A DNA stretch of 64,000 nucleotides from Dermatemys mawii (lineage: Eukaryota; Chordata; Testudines; Dermatemydidae). The notes beneath the pieces are model-generated. The model searched no databases, was not told the origin of the DNA, and worked only from the letters and a program-made list of their open reading frames with translations. The DNA lies in NCBI GenBank assembly GCA_007922305.1, contig ML677366.1, positions 12,027,132 to 12,091,131 on the forward strand. The letters run 5' to 3'. The position numbers and the translations under genes are program-made. The stretch's first letter is position 1. Every line of letters begins with the position of its first letter. This document shows positions 10,904 through 21,004 of the stretch, piece after piece.

Positions 10904-12039
10904 CGAGAATGTTTAATAAGTGCACAGCATCAAACACTACTTCCCTCTGTAGCCTTGTGGATACATCTGCGCAAATCAACCAGGGAGCTACCTCAGGAGC
11001 CGTGTACCCACAACAAATAGCAGAGGGACTTTGAGCATGTTTACATTACACAATTACTTGGGTATAACTACGTCGCTCAGAGGTGTGAAAAATGCACACC
11101 TCTGAGGGACACAATAACAACAATAACAACTAGAGCTTCTTCCGCTGATGTAGCTACTGCCTCTTGTGCAGGTGGATTATCCACACTGATAGGAGAGTTT
11201 CCCTGTTGACATAGAAGAGGGATGGCCAGTCTGTGACTCCAGAGCAACATGCAGAGAGAATACATATGCACCAGCATCGGACACATTTTTCTACACTCTG
11301 GGTTCTAGTGGCACTTGCCCCACAGTCTGGCACCTGAGGTGGCTGTCTCAGTTCGCCTCATAGTAAGACCAGCCCTGAGCAGGATAGACTGAGGCCCTTA
11401 AGGTTCTCTGGAATCTGCTTCTCTGATCACAGCTAGCACTTATTAGCCCCTCACTTTTGTGAGCTTTCAGTGGATAAGAATCAAATTTAAAAATGTGCAA
11501 TTAAAATTATATTGGAAAGAAAGATGTGAAAATAATACGCTGTGTTAGGAGGCTAGCCCAGGGCCAGCTATTCTTTGGTCTGTGGTCAGTGCGTGTGATT
11601 GCCTTTTGGGGAAATTCTTGTCCGTTGCTTCTGATGTTTTGAAAATGCATTGAAACTCTAGCTATCTGGACGGAGTGAGGCCCATAGCACTGTCAGCATC
11701 ATGTATGACATTGACTCCTGCGTAGGAGAAAATATGCTACTTGCTGCTCCATGCACTTACCAGTGCCACTGCTCACCCAACTGAGCCGGAAGCGTCAAGT
11801 CCTGCTCCTGTGCAAAAGTGGCATGGGTGACAATGGTGCTATCACATGGATTGGCTGTGCACTGTGGCTGTTCTTTCGATAACATGGTACAGGTCAGGAA
11901 GAAGTTGCCCCCGCCCCCATGATAGCATACAGTCCAATGAGGAATAGTATTGTTACAAGCATTTTTAGGGCACCCACCTCTGTACATTCTTATGGGAGGT
12001 TTAATACCTTCTTATGAAGCATCCAATATTAGTTGAGGT

Positions 12040-12206
12040 TAGTAAAAAGTATTGGACTAGATGCATGGTCCATTGATTGCTTCCATTATGGCACGAGGTG
12101 GGTTTCCAGACTACTAGACTGACTACTGATGTATTCCAGTGGGACAGGGGATGGGATACTTGTCTAACCAGACCATTGGTCTGTCCAGTGTACTAATTCT
12201 TAGTTG
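12040..12206 (+). repeat. Dispersed turtle repeat fragments (GGACTAGATG...CCATTG type)
   Basis: Two diverged versions of the phrase GGACTAGATGxACCATTGGTCTGxCCAGT occur here, at about 12052 and 12165. The same phrase appears in a better copy at 29720-29759. The element type is probably a LINE 3' region. Confidence 0.45.
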
Positions 12207-12479
12207 TTCTTTTCTCCTTTTTCCCTTCCTCAGTCCTTGCATAAGCAGAGTTGCTTAGAATCTGACACCTTGGAAAATCCAGTAGGGCTGATCCATTTTG
12301 TACTCCTTTCCCTGTAGCTGGCTTCCTCCTTCCATAATTTTCTATGGCGAGTTGGCTGCTGTGAAATCAAGTGTGGGGTGGGGGAAAAGCGTACCTGCTT
12401 TCGCTAAAAGCGCTGCAAAGAGCATGCACGCTCACACAAAGAAATTCCTGTCACCTGAAACTGCCTTTGTATTATGTAG

Positions 12480-12567
12480 GCATGCAGCCGGTCATGTATT
12501 CAGTGAAGGAAGCTCTCCAAGGCAAGCCTCACTGGATTCGGGTGGGCTCTGAAATCTGTTACTACAA
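12480..12567 (+). CDS. AGBL1: AGBL1 exon: GMQP...EICYYK segment
   Basis: This 88 nt exon completes Gly and encodes [20 protein letters not shown], then VGSEICYY and a split Lys codon. GMQPxxYSVxEAL and WIRxGxxICYYKN are strongly conserved in CCP1/CCP4 and close the N-domain sheet. The VKEALxGKPxWIRxG version is closer to my recollection of AGBL1 than to CCP1 (VQEALNARPWWIRMG). Acceptor TATGTAG and donor AA|GTAAGT are good. Confidence 0.95.
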
Positions 12568-13925
12568 GTAAGTGTTTCATTGGTGCATTCCTTTTGGCTT
12601 CCCTTCCCCTCCTGCTAACCATATTCACGCCATTAACCTTCAGCTGCCAGTGCCCTGTTTCTCACACACAGTAAATTTATGCCAGCCTGCTGTGTTCTGC
12701 ACTTCCGACAGCAGGGATTGGATGTGAGCAAGACCCTGATATTTGGTATGCAGGGGAGAGAGAGGATACGTGCAGAATTCTCTCTTCTGGAATAAAGTGG
12801 GAGTGGAGAAGGAAGGAGGGGGGAACCCCGTGGTGACAACATGAAGCCCTCTGCATGTGTATACAGAAGTACAATGGAGTGGTACTCACATAGTTTTAAG
12901 GCCCTACTCCAGTGATTAGCAGAGAGGTGGACTGGACAGTTCACCTGTTTTTCTTTTCCATCCCTAACTTGTATCATTGGTGTGCCAAACAGAATGCAGC
13001 ACACAAAAGGTTAAGAGAGTTTTAGTCACCCATTCTCCTTGCCAAAGGGTGAGCTGTGATAGATTCATCTGGGTGTTTCAGCGTGGTGGTCGGCAGAGAG
13101 GGCAGAGTGCCTTGCTCTGCTTTTCCCATCACTGCCAAAATTTTCTCCAGAAATTAATGTCCTGGATGGGTGAAACTCAGTCCTGTCTTGAGCAAGTACA
13201 GACCCTTTCTAAATCTGCATGAGTTGTGCCTGCTAACCTTGGCCCGAGTGACCACCAGGTGCTGTGTTGGCATGAGAAGGAAATTAGTTTTCCCAAGGTA
13301 GGAACGCTTATGAAAATGATTCCACAGGCACACAAAGAAGGCCTGAGCAGAGAACTCCTATGAATTTGGAGTCCTACCTGAAGATAGCAGACACGTCTGC
13401 ACCTTGAGCCATGCTCAGTGAGTCTATGGCATTGCCTTTACACTCTGCTTCATCAGCAGAAAAAACAGGGCCAACCACCAGAGAAAGCAGGCACTAGATT
13501 ATAACAGGTCAGCCAAGGACCTACTGGCCTCAAAGACAGGTGCTCCTGTGAGAATCCAGCCTTTAGAGAGTCTGTAGAAAGTGTAGACTAAAGGTGTGAT
13601 GAGGCACCCAGCTGATATGAGGTGGCTGTGGAAGAAAGAAGTGATCTGAAGGACCAGGAGACACTGAACGAGTGAGCAGACACAAAATCTAGATAGAACC
13701 TACAGAGAGAGAGAGTCCCAGAATGGAGAGACAGAGAATGATCCAGAGGCCAACCCCACAGGAAGAAAGGAAACTCCACAGAGACATGGTTTTCTAGAGA
13801 GGAAGACAGAGAGAGTGACTCCCGTTGTGGTCCTCCGTTGAGGAGACCAAATGATCTTCAAGGCTATGTAACCAGCTGAGTCTGTGGTAAAGATAAGACT
13901 CCAACTCTGCTATGGGCTAGCAACC

Positions 13926-14028
13926 TAGGGTTGCCAACCCTCTAGGAATTAAAGATTAAACTTTAATTAAAGGTCATGTCTAATGATGAAACCCCCAGGA
14001 GTCTGTCCAACCGAAATTGGCAACCCTA
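13926..14028. mobile_element. hAT-like MITE, 103 bp, perfect 8 bp target duplication
   Basis: The element starts TAGGGTTGCCAAC and ends TTGGCAACCCTA, giving near-perfect terminal inverted repeats. It is flanked on both sides by TAGCAACC (13918-13925 and 14029-14036). An 8 bp duplication is typical of hAT transposition. It is non-autonomous with an AT-rich centre (TTAAACTTTAATTAAAGGT). Confidence 0.85.
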
Positions 14029-14880
14029 TAGCAACCTCTGGACAAAGGGACATGGGGTGGGAGGTCTGGGCATCAATTATTATTTTTTAATGTTTATATT
14101 AAAATGTTTGTGAAATAGGGAAGATGTATCTTGATCAGTAGAACTGGAGGAAGGGGGCCCATGTTCCCTGGAGGGACTGTTATTGATGGGAAACCAGGAA
14201 TGCAGGAATTTAGGCTGAAAGAAATTCAGCCACATGGACAGAGCAGTGCATGGGGTTTAATGAAGTTCCACTTGCTCAAATGAACCTGTATTCCATTTCA
14301 TTCTCTAGTAATGGACCATGTGGGTCACAGTAAAGGGCAGTCTCCTCCACACCTGGTCATGTGGTGTAGGGGCTTGTAGAACCCCAGATAGAATGAATGC
14401 ATTTCTCTTTGCAAAATAAACTGGTGTTTGTTTTGCTTTTTGCTGGTGTTTGTATATTTGGCCTAGAGGGTTAAACATCATTGTTCTCACTCGCATGCAC
14501 GACATCACAGTCAATCCAAACACTGCTGGGTGCATTTACTGCGATGTTATCGCCTTGCAGGAGAAGCACAGAGCCCCAAATTTATGTCATGACAGGAGTA
14601 AAAAAACCTTCCAGTTCCCTGTGAAAACAAACCCTAACTCCCTAAATGAAGCTGGCTTGGGGGTCAAGGATCATGGTTCTCTTGCCTCCAATGGGTGTCT
14701 TGTCAGTAACAGCTCAAATAACCCTTTACCTGGCCCAAATAATGCCCCCATACTCATCTTTGTCCAGTTAATCTCTACTCCTCCTGAGACTGTCCCCTCA
14801 GAAGCTTGTGTGCTGCTGTTGGACAGCTGGCCCTCACATACCTTCCTTTTTATTAGTAATCATGTTTTCTATGGTAATGA

Positions 14881-14945
14881 CTAAGGGCCAACCAAGAGTG
14901 GGGCCCCATTGTGCTAGCTGCTACACTAGGCCTGTAGCCTTTGGC
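14881..14945 (+). repeat. Ancient repeat fragment (GGGGCCCCATTGTGCTAG type)
   Basis: The phrase GGGGCCCCATTGTGCTAGCT with a following CTACAC is part of an old dispersed element. Better copies occur at 17728-17821 and 60038-60155. Confidence 0.45.
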
Positions 14946-17104
14946 TTCTGGTGCAGGCAGAATAGGCACCATCAGATGCAGGACATGCAATGCTTATATG
15001 CTGATTCTGATAGTAATGGCTCCTAATGTCATGAACAGGGCAGCTATTGTGATGTGATTTAACAGCAGCTGACTGGTAAATTTAAGTCATGAATGTGCAA
15101 TTAAATTCTTAATCATATTCCGGACCAGGATACAGTTGAGACATTAGCATTATGTTGTTTTGTTTTGGAGTATGTGGTGTCTTTCAGTTGTACATTCAGT
15201 TATATGTCAATATATTTTTATATTGCCATCGATCAATCTGTTCTTTCAGGATTAACACACCCCTCTTGTTCTTTCCCACAATGACAGAGCAACTCCCCAG
15301 TCATTGGATCTTATAGTGTACCAGTCTGTAGGCAGCAAATATTTATATCTAGGAGCAATCAGTCTGTGGCTCAGCCAGGCTGGTTGAAGTTGGGAGCACT
15401 ATGAAGACAGCATGCTCAGTGTGTTTTGGTGGAAGAGCCCTGCATCCTCCCCACAGTGCTCTGCTTATGCTGGTGATGGGTTCTGGAGAAGGCCTCATCC
15501 AACTCTCCTTGCCTGGAGGAAGGTTAGCTGTGACTCCAGACCTTGAATGCATAAGTAAAGGGAAACTCAGTGATGTTAACATGCCCACTCACCCACAAAT
15601 TCCCATCATTTCTCATCTTCCACAGCTCAGACCTAAAGCAGCCTCTGAGCTGAAGGACGGTGGGAAGAGGGATGCAGACAGGGGTTGTCTGTGTAATACA
15701 TGCCGTCCGATCTCTCCTGACATTCATCTTCACTGGTGAGGGGAGATGGGAGAGCTGACTCATGAAGATGGATGCCGTAGCACCGCTCTGCCGTTATATA
15801 CCTTTCCCATGCATCTCTTGAGAGAGATTTTATGTTATGGAGAATATTAGCAACTCAGCTGTCAAAAGGAATCTCTGTGACATGGCTGCTCTGTTTTTAT
15901 TGCTTCCCCGTGTGAAGTGCCAGGATACACCATGATAAATAGTCACAGCTGTTATAAAATTGTCTAATTTACGTGTCGTCTTGGCAGCTGTTTATGTTAA
16001 CACACAAAATAAAATTCCTTCCTAACAAATTGTTTAAGGAAAATGTCAGCATATTGAATTGGTGAGAATGCACTTGGGCATTCAGTTCCAGAGTTTGCTT
16101 TCAGTTCATTGGCTAATTTGCAACTTTTCTGAGAGTTGGATGCCTCAGAAGGTTGGTAATGGGCTATCCAGCGGTTTGTATCTAGCCCACCAGTTGGAAT
16201 CCTGCCCGGGTCACTAATGACTTATTCATTCCTCTCTGACAGGTGTTTTGGGGGCCTCTGTGATGTCAGAGAGAGGAGTTCACCTCTCTTTCCAGGGGCC
16301 TTGAGTTCACACTATAAAAATTGCCGTCACAGTCAGTTCTACCTGGTCTTGTTAGTTTCAAGGAGAGATGTCAATGCTCAAATATGCCATGGAATGGCAC
16401 CTCCCCTTCCAGTCGTAAGGATGGTTTTAGCTAGCCAGAGTTAAGACACTGATGCAGCGGTAAGTAGGCATGGGCCCTACTGACCATTTAACCGAAAGAA
16501 TAGTTTATTTCAGTCACTGGGGGCACTGCTGCTTTCAACAGATTCTGAGCAGAGACTCAACAATGAGAACACCCACACAGGGTCTGGTCCTTGGAAAGGG
16601 AGCTCCACTGCTTTATGTTCAGGCCAGCTGCCATTTACCAGACTCAATAATACCAGCCATCTCCTGATATTTGTTTTTTTGTTACTGTTTTTTCCACCAT
16701 ACCCTACCCATATAGACTCAGGTGCCCTCTGTTTCCTGCTAAAGAGTTTGTGTGTCACATACACCTACCACACCGGAAGTCTAAGGATAGATTCATGGGG
16801 GAGAAAAACAAGGTCAGATTTCAATGGGGTTAAAAGGTAGCAGGACAAAAGGGGCCTTTTGGGGAGGGACAGAATAGAGAGGGTAAATATTTCATCTTTA
16901 CATTAGGCCCCATTTCCAGTGGGCCTAAAATTACAGTATATATGATATTTTTCTCTGCTACTTTAGTCTACCCCACCATATTCCATTTATCACTTTTCCC
17001 AATTCCAGCAGTGCTCTGGGTCAGATGCTGCAGGTGGTTAAGGGAGTCAAAAGGCCATTTGAGTGAGTTACACTGCTGCTGCGTGTCTTGGAGCTGTTGC
17101 ACTC

Positions 17105-17345
17105 TTGAGTTCCTAGCTCTGCTACTGACTCACTCTGTGGCTTTGGGCAAGTCTCTTCACCTCTCTGTCTCAGTTCCCCACTTGTAAAATGAGGATAATT
17201 ATGCTGATTTATCTACCTTGTAGGTTCCCAAAGAATGTTAGCAGATAAGGAGTTGGTAAGGTTTTATTAACTAATGTTGGCAAAGGGCTTTGAACATGAC
17301 AAGTACTTTACACAGTAAGTGATAAGTATTATTATAATTGTTAAT
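17105..17345 (+). repeat. MIR-like SINE
   Basis: The copy shows GTGGCTTTGGGCAAGTCTCT, CACCTCTCTGTCTCAGTTCC and TTGTAAAATGAGGATAATTA in the MIR order, then a diverged tail with TTTACACAGTAAGTG. It is one of the better preserved ancient SINEs in the window. Confidence 0.75.
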
Positions 17346-17727
17346 TAACTTGCAGTAGCTTCTGTTAGAAGTAAACTGCCTGGTACACAGTAGATTTGAA
17401 GGACAGCAGCAAGCTTTATGATTTGACTATTATAAAGTGACTCAAAGGCACAGTAGATGTAGCTTTCATGCTGATAAAGCCATCACTGGGTCTTGCATAT
17501 CCTTTCAAAGAACTAGTTTGTTAGCTTCTGGAAAGAGTACAGAGCTTTGGGCACATTTTGGGAAGAGAGGATAAATGAGGTAGCAGGAACCAGAGGTTGC
17601 TGTGGGTGAGTGTGTGATCTTTTCCACCTCTGGGGATCAGACGGATCAAATGTGAAAATATATTTAGTGGACTTGTCAGGTAACCCATCCTAATATCACA
17701 TCACATTTGGGCATGATTTAGTCAGAT

Positions 17728-18545
17728 TATTATTTATTGTTTGTATTCTAGCAGTGTTCAGGGACCCCAACCAGATTGTGCTGGATGCTGTACAATTATA
17801 CAAAGAAAGACGGTTCTAATACAGGGATGGGCAAACTTTTTGGCCTGGGGGCCACATGGGGGTTGCAAAACTGTATGGAGGGCTGGGTAGGGAAGGCTGG
17901 GACTCCTCAGCCTGGCCCCGTCCCCTCCCACTTCTTGCCCCCTACTTCCCTCTTCAGAGCCCCCAACCTATCCAATGACCCCCTGCTTTTTGTTCCCTAA
18001 CCACCCCCCCAGGACCTCACCCCCATCCAAACTCCCCTGCTCCCTGTCCCCTGACTGCCTCAACCCCTGTCCATACCCCTGACAGGCCCCCTGGGACTCC
18101 CACGCCTATCCAACCCCACCTTCACCTGACCCCTCCAGAATCTCTGCTCTGTCCAACCACGCCCGATCCCTGTCCCCTGACTGCCCCCTGGGACTCCTTG
18201 CCCCTTATCCAGCCCTCCTCCCTATCCCCTTACCATGCCGCTCAGAGCAGCAGGAGCTTGCAGCCCCACCGCCCAGCCAGAGATAGCCATGCCGCTGTGC
18301 TGCCTGGCAGGAGAGGCAAACCAGAGCACTGGTGGCACGGTGAGCTGAGGCTGTGGGGTAGCAGGAACAACAGGGGAGAGACCGGGGGCTAGCCTCCCCA
18401 GCCGGGAGCTCAGAGGCCAGGCAGGACAGTCCCGCAGGACAGATGTGGCCCACTGGCCGTAGTTTGCCCACCTCTGTTCTAACCCCAAGGTACTTACAAG
18501 CTAAATAAGGCCAGGACATAACGGGTGGGTGTGCAGGAAGCCATG
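17728..18545 (+). repeat. Ancient repeat split by a hAT-like insertion
   Basis: Left part 17728-17821 has TTATTTATTGTTTGTATTCT and CCCAACCAGATTGTGCTGGA with TGCTGTACAATTATAC. The right part resumes at about 18485 with CCCCAAGGTACTTACAAGCT and AAATAAGGCCAGGAC. The continuity is that of the dispersed element that normally reads GTGCTxGGCGCTGTACAAAC and then CTTACAATCTAAATA. The insert is the element at 17822-18476. Confidence 0.6.
17822..18476. mobile_element. hAT-like non-autonomous element, 655 bp
   Basis: The termini are CAGGGATGGGCAAACTTTTT and, at the right, GTAGTTTGCCCACCTCTG, which form an imperfect inverted repeat. Flanks TTCTAATA (17814-17821) and TTCTAACC (18477-18484) agree at 6 of 8 positions, consistent with an old hAT target duplication. 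The interior is C-rich (CCCC-TGxCC tracts) and encodes no transposase. Open frames inside it are chance. Confidence 0.75.
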
Positions 18546-20859
18546 ACTATCAGTAATAGGAACACAGGGCTGTGTCAGTTAGCTACATGCCTAGGTTTCT
18601 TTTTTTATGAATCAGTAATAATGACTAAACCCCCCAGGGGTCACTAGCCATGTAGACTTGTCATTATCACTAGGTTGTTTGCTGTAGGCATTGCAGTAGA
18701 GACGAGTTTTGAGAAGTGATTTGAAAGAGGTCAGATCAGAAATCCCTGTTCAGGGGAGGCCCTTTGCTGGGATAGCTGCGGGTGCTGCAGATCAACTGGG
18801 ATAGCTGAATGCCAGGATTGCGCTAGTGTCAGAGCTGTGTGGTGGTGATGGACTAATCAGAAACAAAAGGATGTTTTGATCAGGAGTGAGCTGCATTGGT
18901 AGAGCTCTGGGATTTGGTGGAAGGAAAACTCAGGACTGGAGTATTAGGTTCAGACTGGAAATGCACTGGCAGAATGGTATGGCAGAATACCGGATGGCAC
19001 CCGCCTGCCACACCCATCTCACCTCTCACCGGTGACCTGCAGGGGATGTCCCGGGACTGTCTCAGAAAATCTCAGGGCTTGTGACAGCATCTTGAGTCTG
19101 AGGTTACTGTGACACTGAAAGTAAAAGTGAATAGAATAGAGATCTGGAGGATATGTCCTATCCACGTAAATCACACAAGTGAGAGAGCTCCTGATACTCC
19201 CCCACCCCGCATTACCCAGATTCACTGGAAGAGAAGGTGATATGTTATCTTGATTTTTAAGAGAATGGGGGTGAAATCCTGCCCCCACTGAAATCAAATC
19301 CATTGACTTGGAACTGAATCAGGGTTTCATTCAAATATTTAAAATTATTTATTACCTATTTTTGGTTTGCAAAAAGCAGAGAGAAACATCTGAGTGCGGG
19401 CATCAGCTGAGTGTTAAATCATTGCCTTTTCACTGTGCCAGGAAGGCAGGAATGCTGCCTGTGTGATTCCTTGCTCCAGCCAGTGCCCTTCACCTCATGT
19501 GTTCGTAACCACTAAATTCATATGCTTTGAAAAGAAATGTGCTCGTGTGCCATATGTTTCTTGTGATGAAGAGCTGATTATTCTGGAGAATCTGAGAAGA
19601 ATAATTATCTCCTCTCTTCACCCCTTTGAATAAAAACAACAAAAAAATAAACTGGTATTGTAAATTTCAGGAGCTGAAATTGCATCTTTTGGTCTCCTCC
19701 AGTATTTTGCATTTTAATGCAACATTGATGATGACATTTGTCAAAAAGCCTCACAGTCTTTCAGAATCAGAAGGTTTGGCAACAGCATAATTGGTGCAAT
19801 GAGGGAAAAATATTGTTTGAAATATACTTCTGGGTGCAATTTGCCATGATATTTCTCTCTAAAGTGCATGAATTGGCTCTTCATCTGTGCTGCAGAAAAA
19901 TGTTCCTTCTCATCCAGAAACCAGATCTTTATTAGAATCAATCCCCTGCAAGAGAGGTTGTGCTGAAAATGTGAAGGGAGATTTGTGGAGTCTTGAAGAC
20001 TCAGGTGTTCTTGTTAATGAAAGGGAGAGATCTGGTGAGGGTGATTGAGCTGGTCGATAAGTTGCAAGTCTGCATGAGGTCATCTCAGGAGTCGACACCT
20101 GAGGAATCACTCAATCCCAGCTCCCACCTCAGCTAAATCCAAAGTTGTGCCTTTGATGGCATATGGAGTATTTTGCCCATGTCCCTTCACCTCACTTTTC
20201 TCCTATCCTTTTACATGCTGTTCCAATTCCACCTTTCTTACAATGCATTGACTGGACCCTAACCCCTACAATTTCTACTCCTCCAAAATCTTCAAGTATT
20301 CTTAGATAGCCTCTCCCCATCCACCCGTCTCCTGCTGGCTCCACCTCTCCACACTAGATGAACTGTTATCTTCCCACAAGGCACCCCAGTCCTGCAGGCA
20401 CAGAACTGGCAGGGTCAAACCATGCCCAGTGCTGTCACCAGCTGCTCTGCCTCTAACTCGCTGCTCCTCCTGGCCCGCTCTGACCATTGGATTCCAAGTA
20501 ACTTGCTTGAATCCAGCTGTGCATGCTGGCACTAACCATCACCGTGTTGACTGTGTCTCCGTGTCTGCTGCTTCCTCCCACCCTCTCACCTACCTGTTTT
20601 AACATGGTCCTTAGCTGTATGGTGGAGACTGTTCAGTGACATTGTGTTGCATACAACATTCGGTCTGTCATTGAACTGGGTCAACTGCATCTGAATCTGG
20701 CCTACTTAGAGTTTGCATCATGCACGGTTGAGGCTGAAGCTCCACCACAGCTCACTCGGGATGGAGACTTCTTTGTCAGTTCAGTTCTTGCATAAGCACA
20801 CAAGGTGAGGACCCAAAAGCTGACTACAATCTATTCCCCCCCACCCATTTCTCTTCTAG

Positions 20860-21004
20860 AAACCATTACCGCCGTAGTGCAGCCGCAGCAGGAGGCGCAC
20901 GAGGGAAATCCTACTACACGCTCACCTTCACCGTCACGTTCCCTCATGGGGAGGATGTCTGCTATCTGGCCTACCATTACCCCTACACTTACTCTGCACT
21001 GATG
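20860..21004 (+). CDS. AGBL1: AGBL1 exon: end of N-domain, entry to catalytic domain
   Basis: This 145 nt exon encodes [20 protein letters not shown], then [20 protein letters not shown] and PYTYSALM, ending exactly on a codon (phase 0). [28 protein letters not shown] is the conserved linker strand between the N-domain and the carboxypeptidase domain. [13 protein letters not shown] followed by SHLDILE matches AGBL1 better than the CCP1 version ([16 protein letters not shown]), from memory. The alanine run after RRS is slightly longer than I expect. The acceptor is CTCTTCTAG and the donor ATG|GTAATG. Confidence 0.95.

Larger units (their letters stand above)
10002..12479 (+). other. AGBL1: AGBL1 intron, 2478 bp
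   Basis: The intron contains a palindromic repeat at 10815-10903 and a dispersed repeat piece at about 12040-12206. The rest is unremarkable. Only short open frames without recognisable domains are present. The acceptor is TTTGTATTATGTAG. Confidence 0.7.
12568..20859 (+). other. AGBL1: AGBL1 intron, 8292 bp
   Basis: Repeats recognised here are a 103 bp hAT-like MITE (13926-14028), a MIR-like SINE (about 17105-17345) and a 655 bp hAT-like element nested in an older repeat (17728-18545). Stretches 12600-13900, 14050-17100 and 18560-20850 show no recognisable gene; 15930-16080 is a candidate conserved noncoding block. The acceptor CCCATTTCTCTTCTAG closes the intron. Confidence 0.7.

Noticed and set aside
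18198..18519. Overlapping frames on both strands
   Set aside because: They lie inside the C-rich interior of the hAT-like element 17822-18476.
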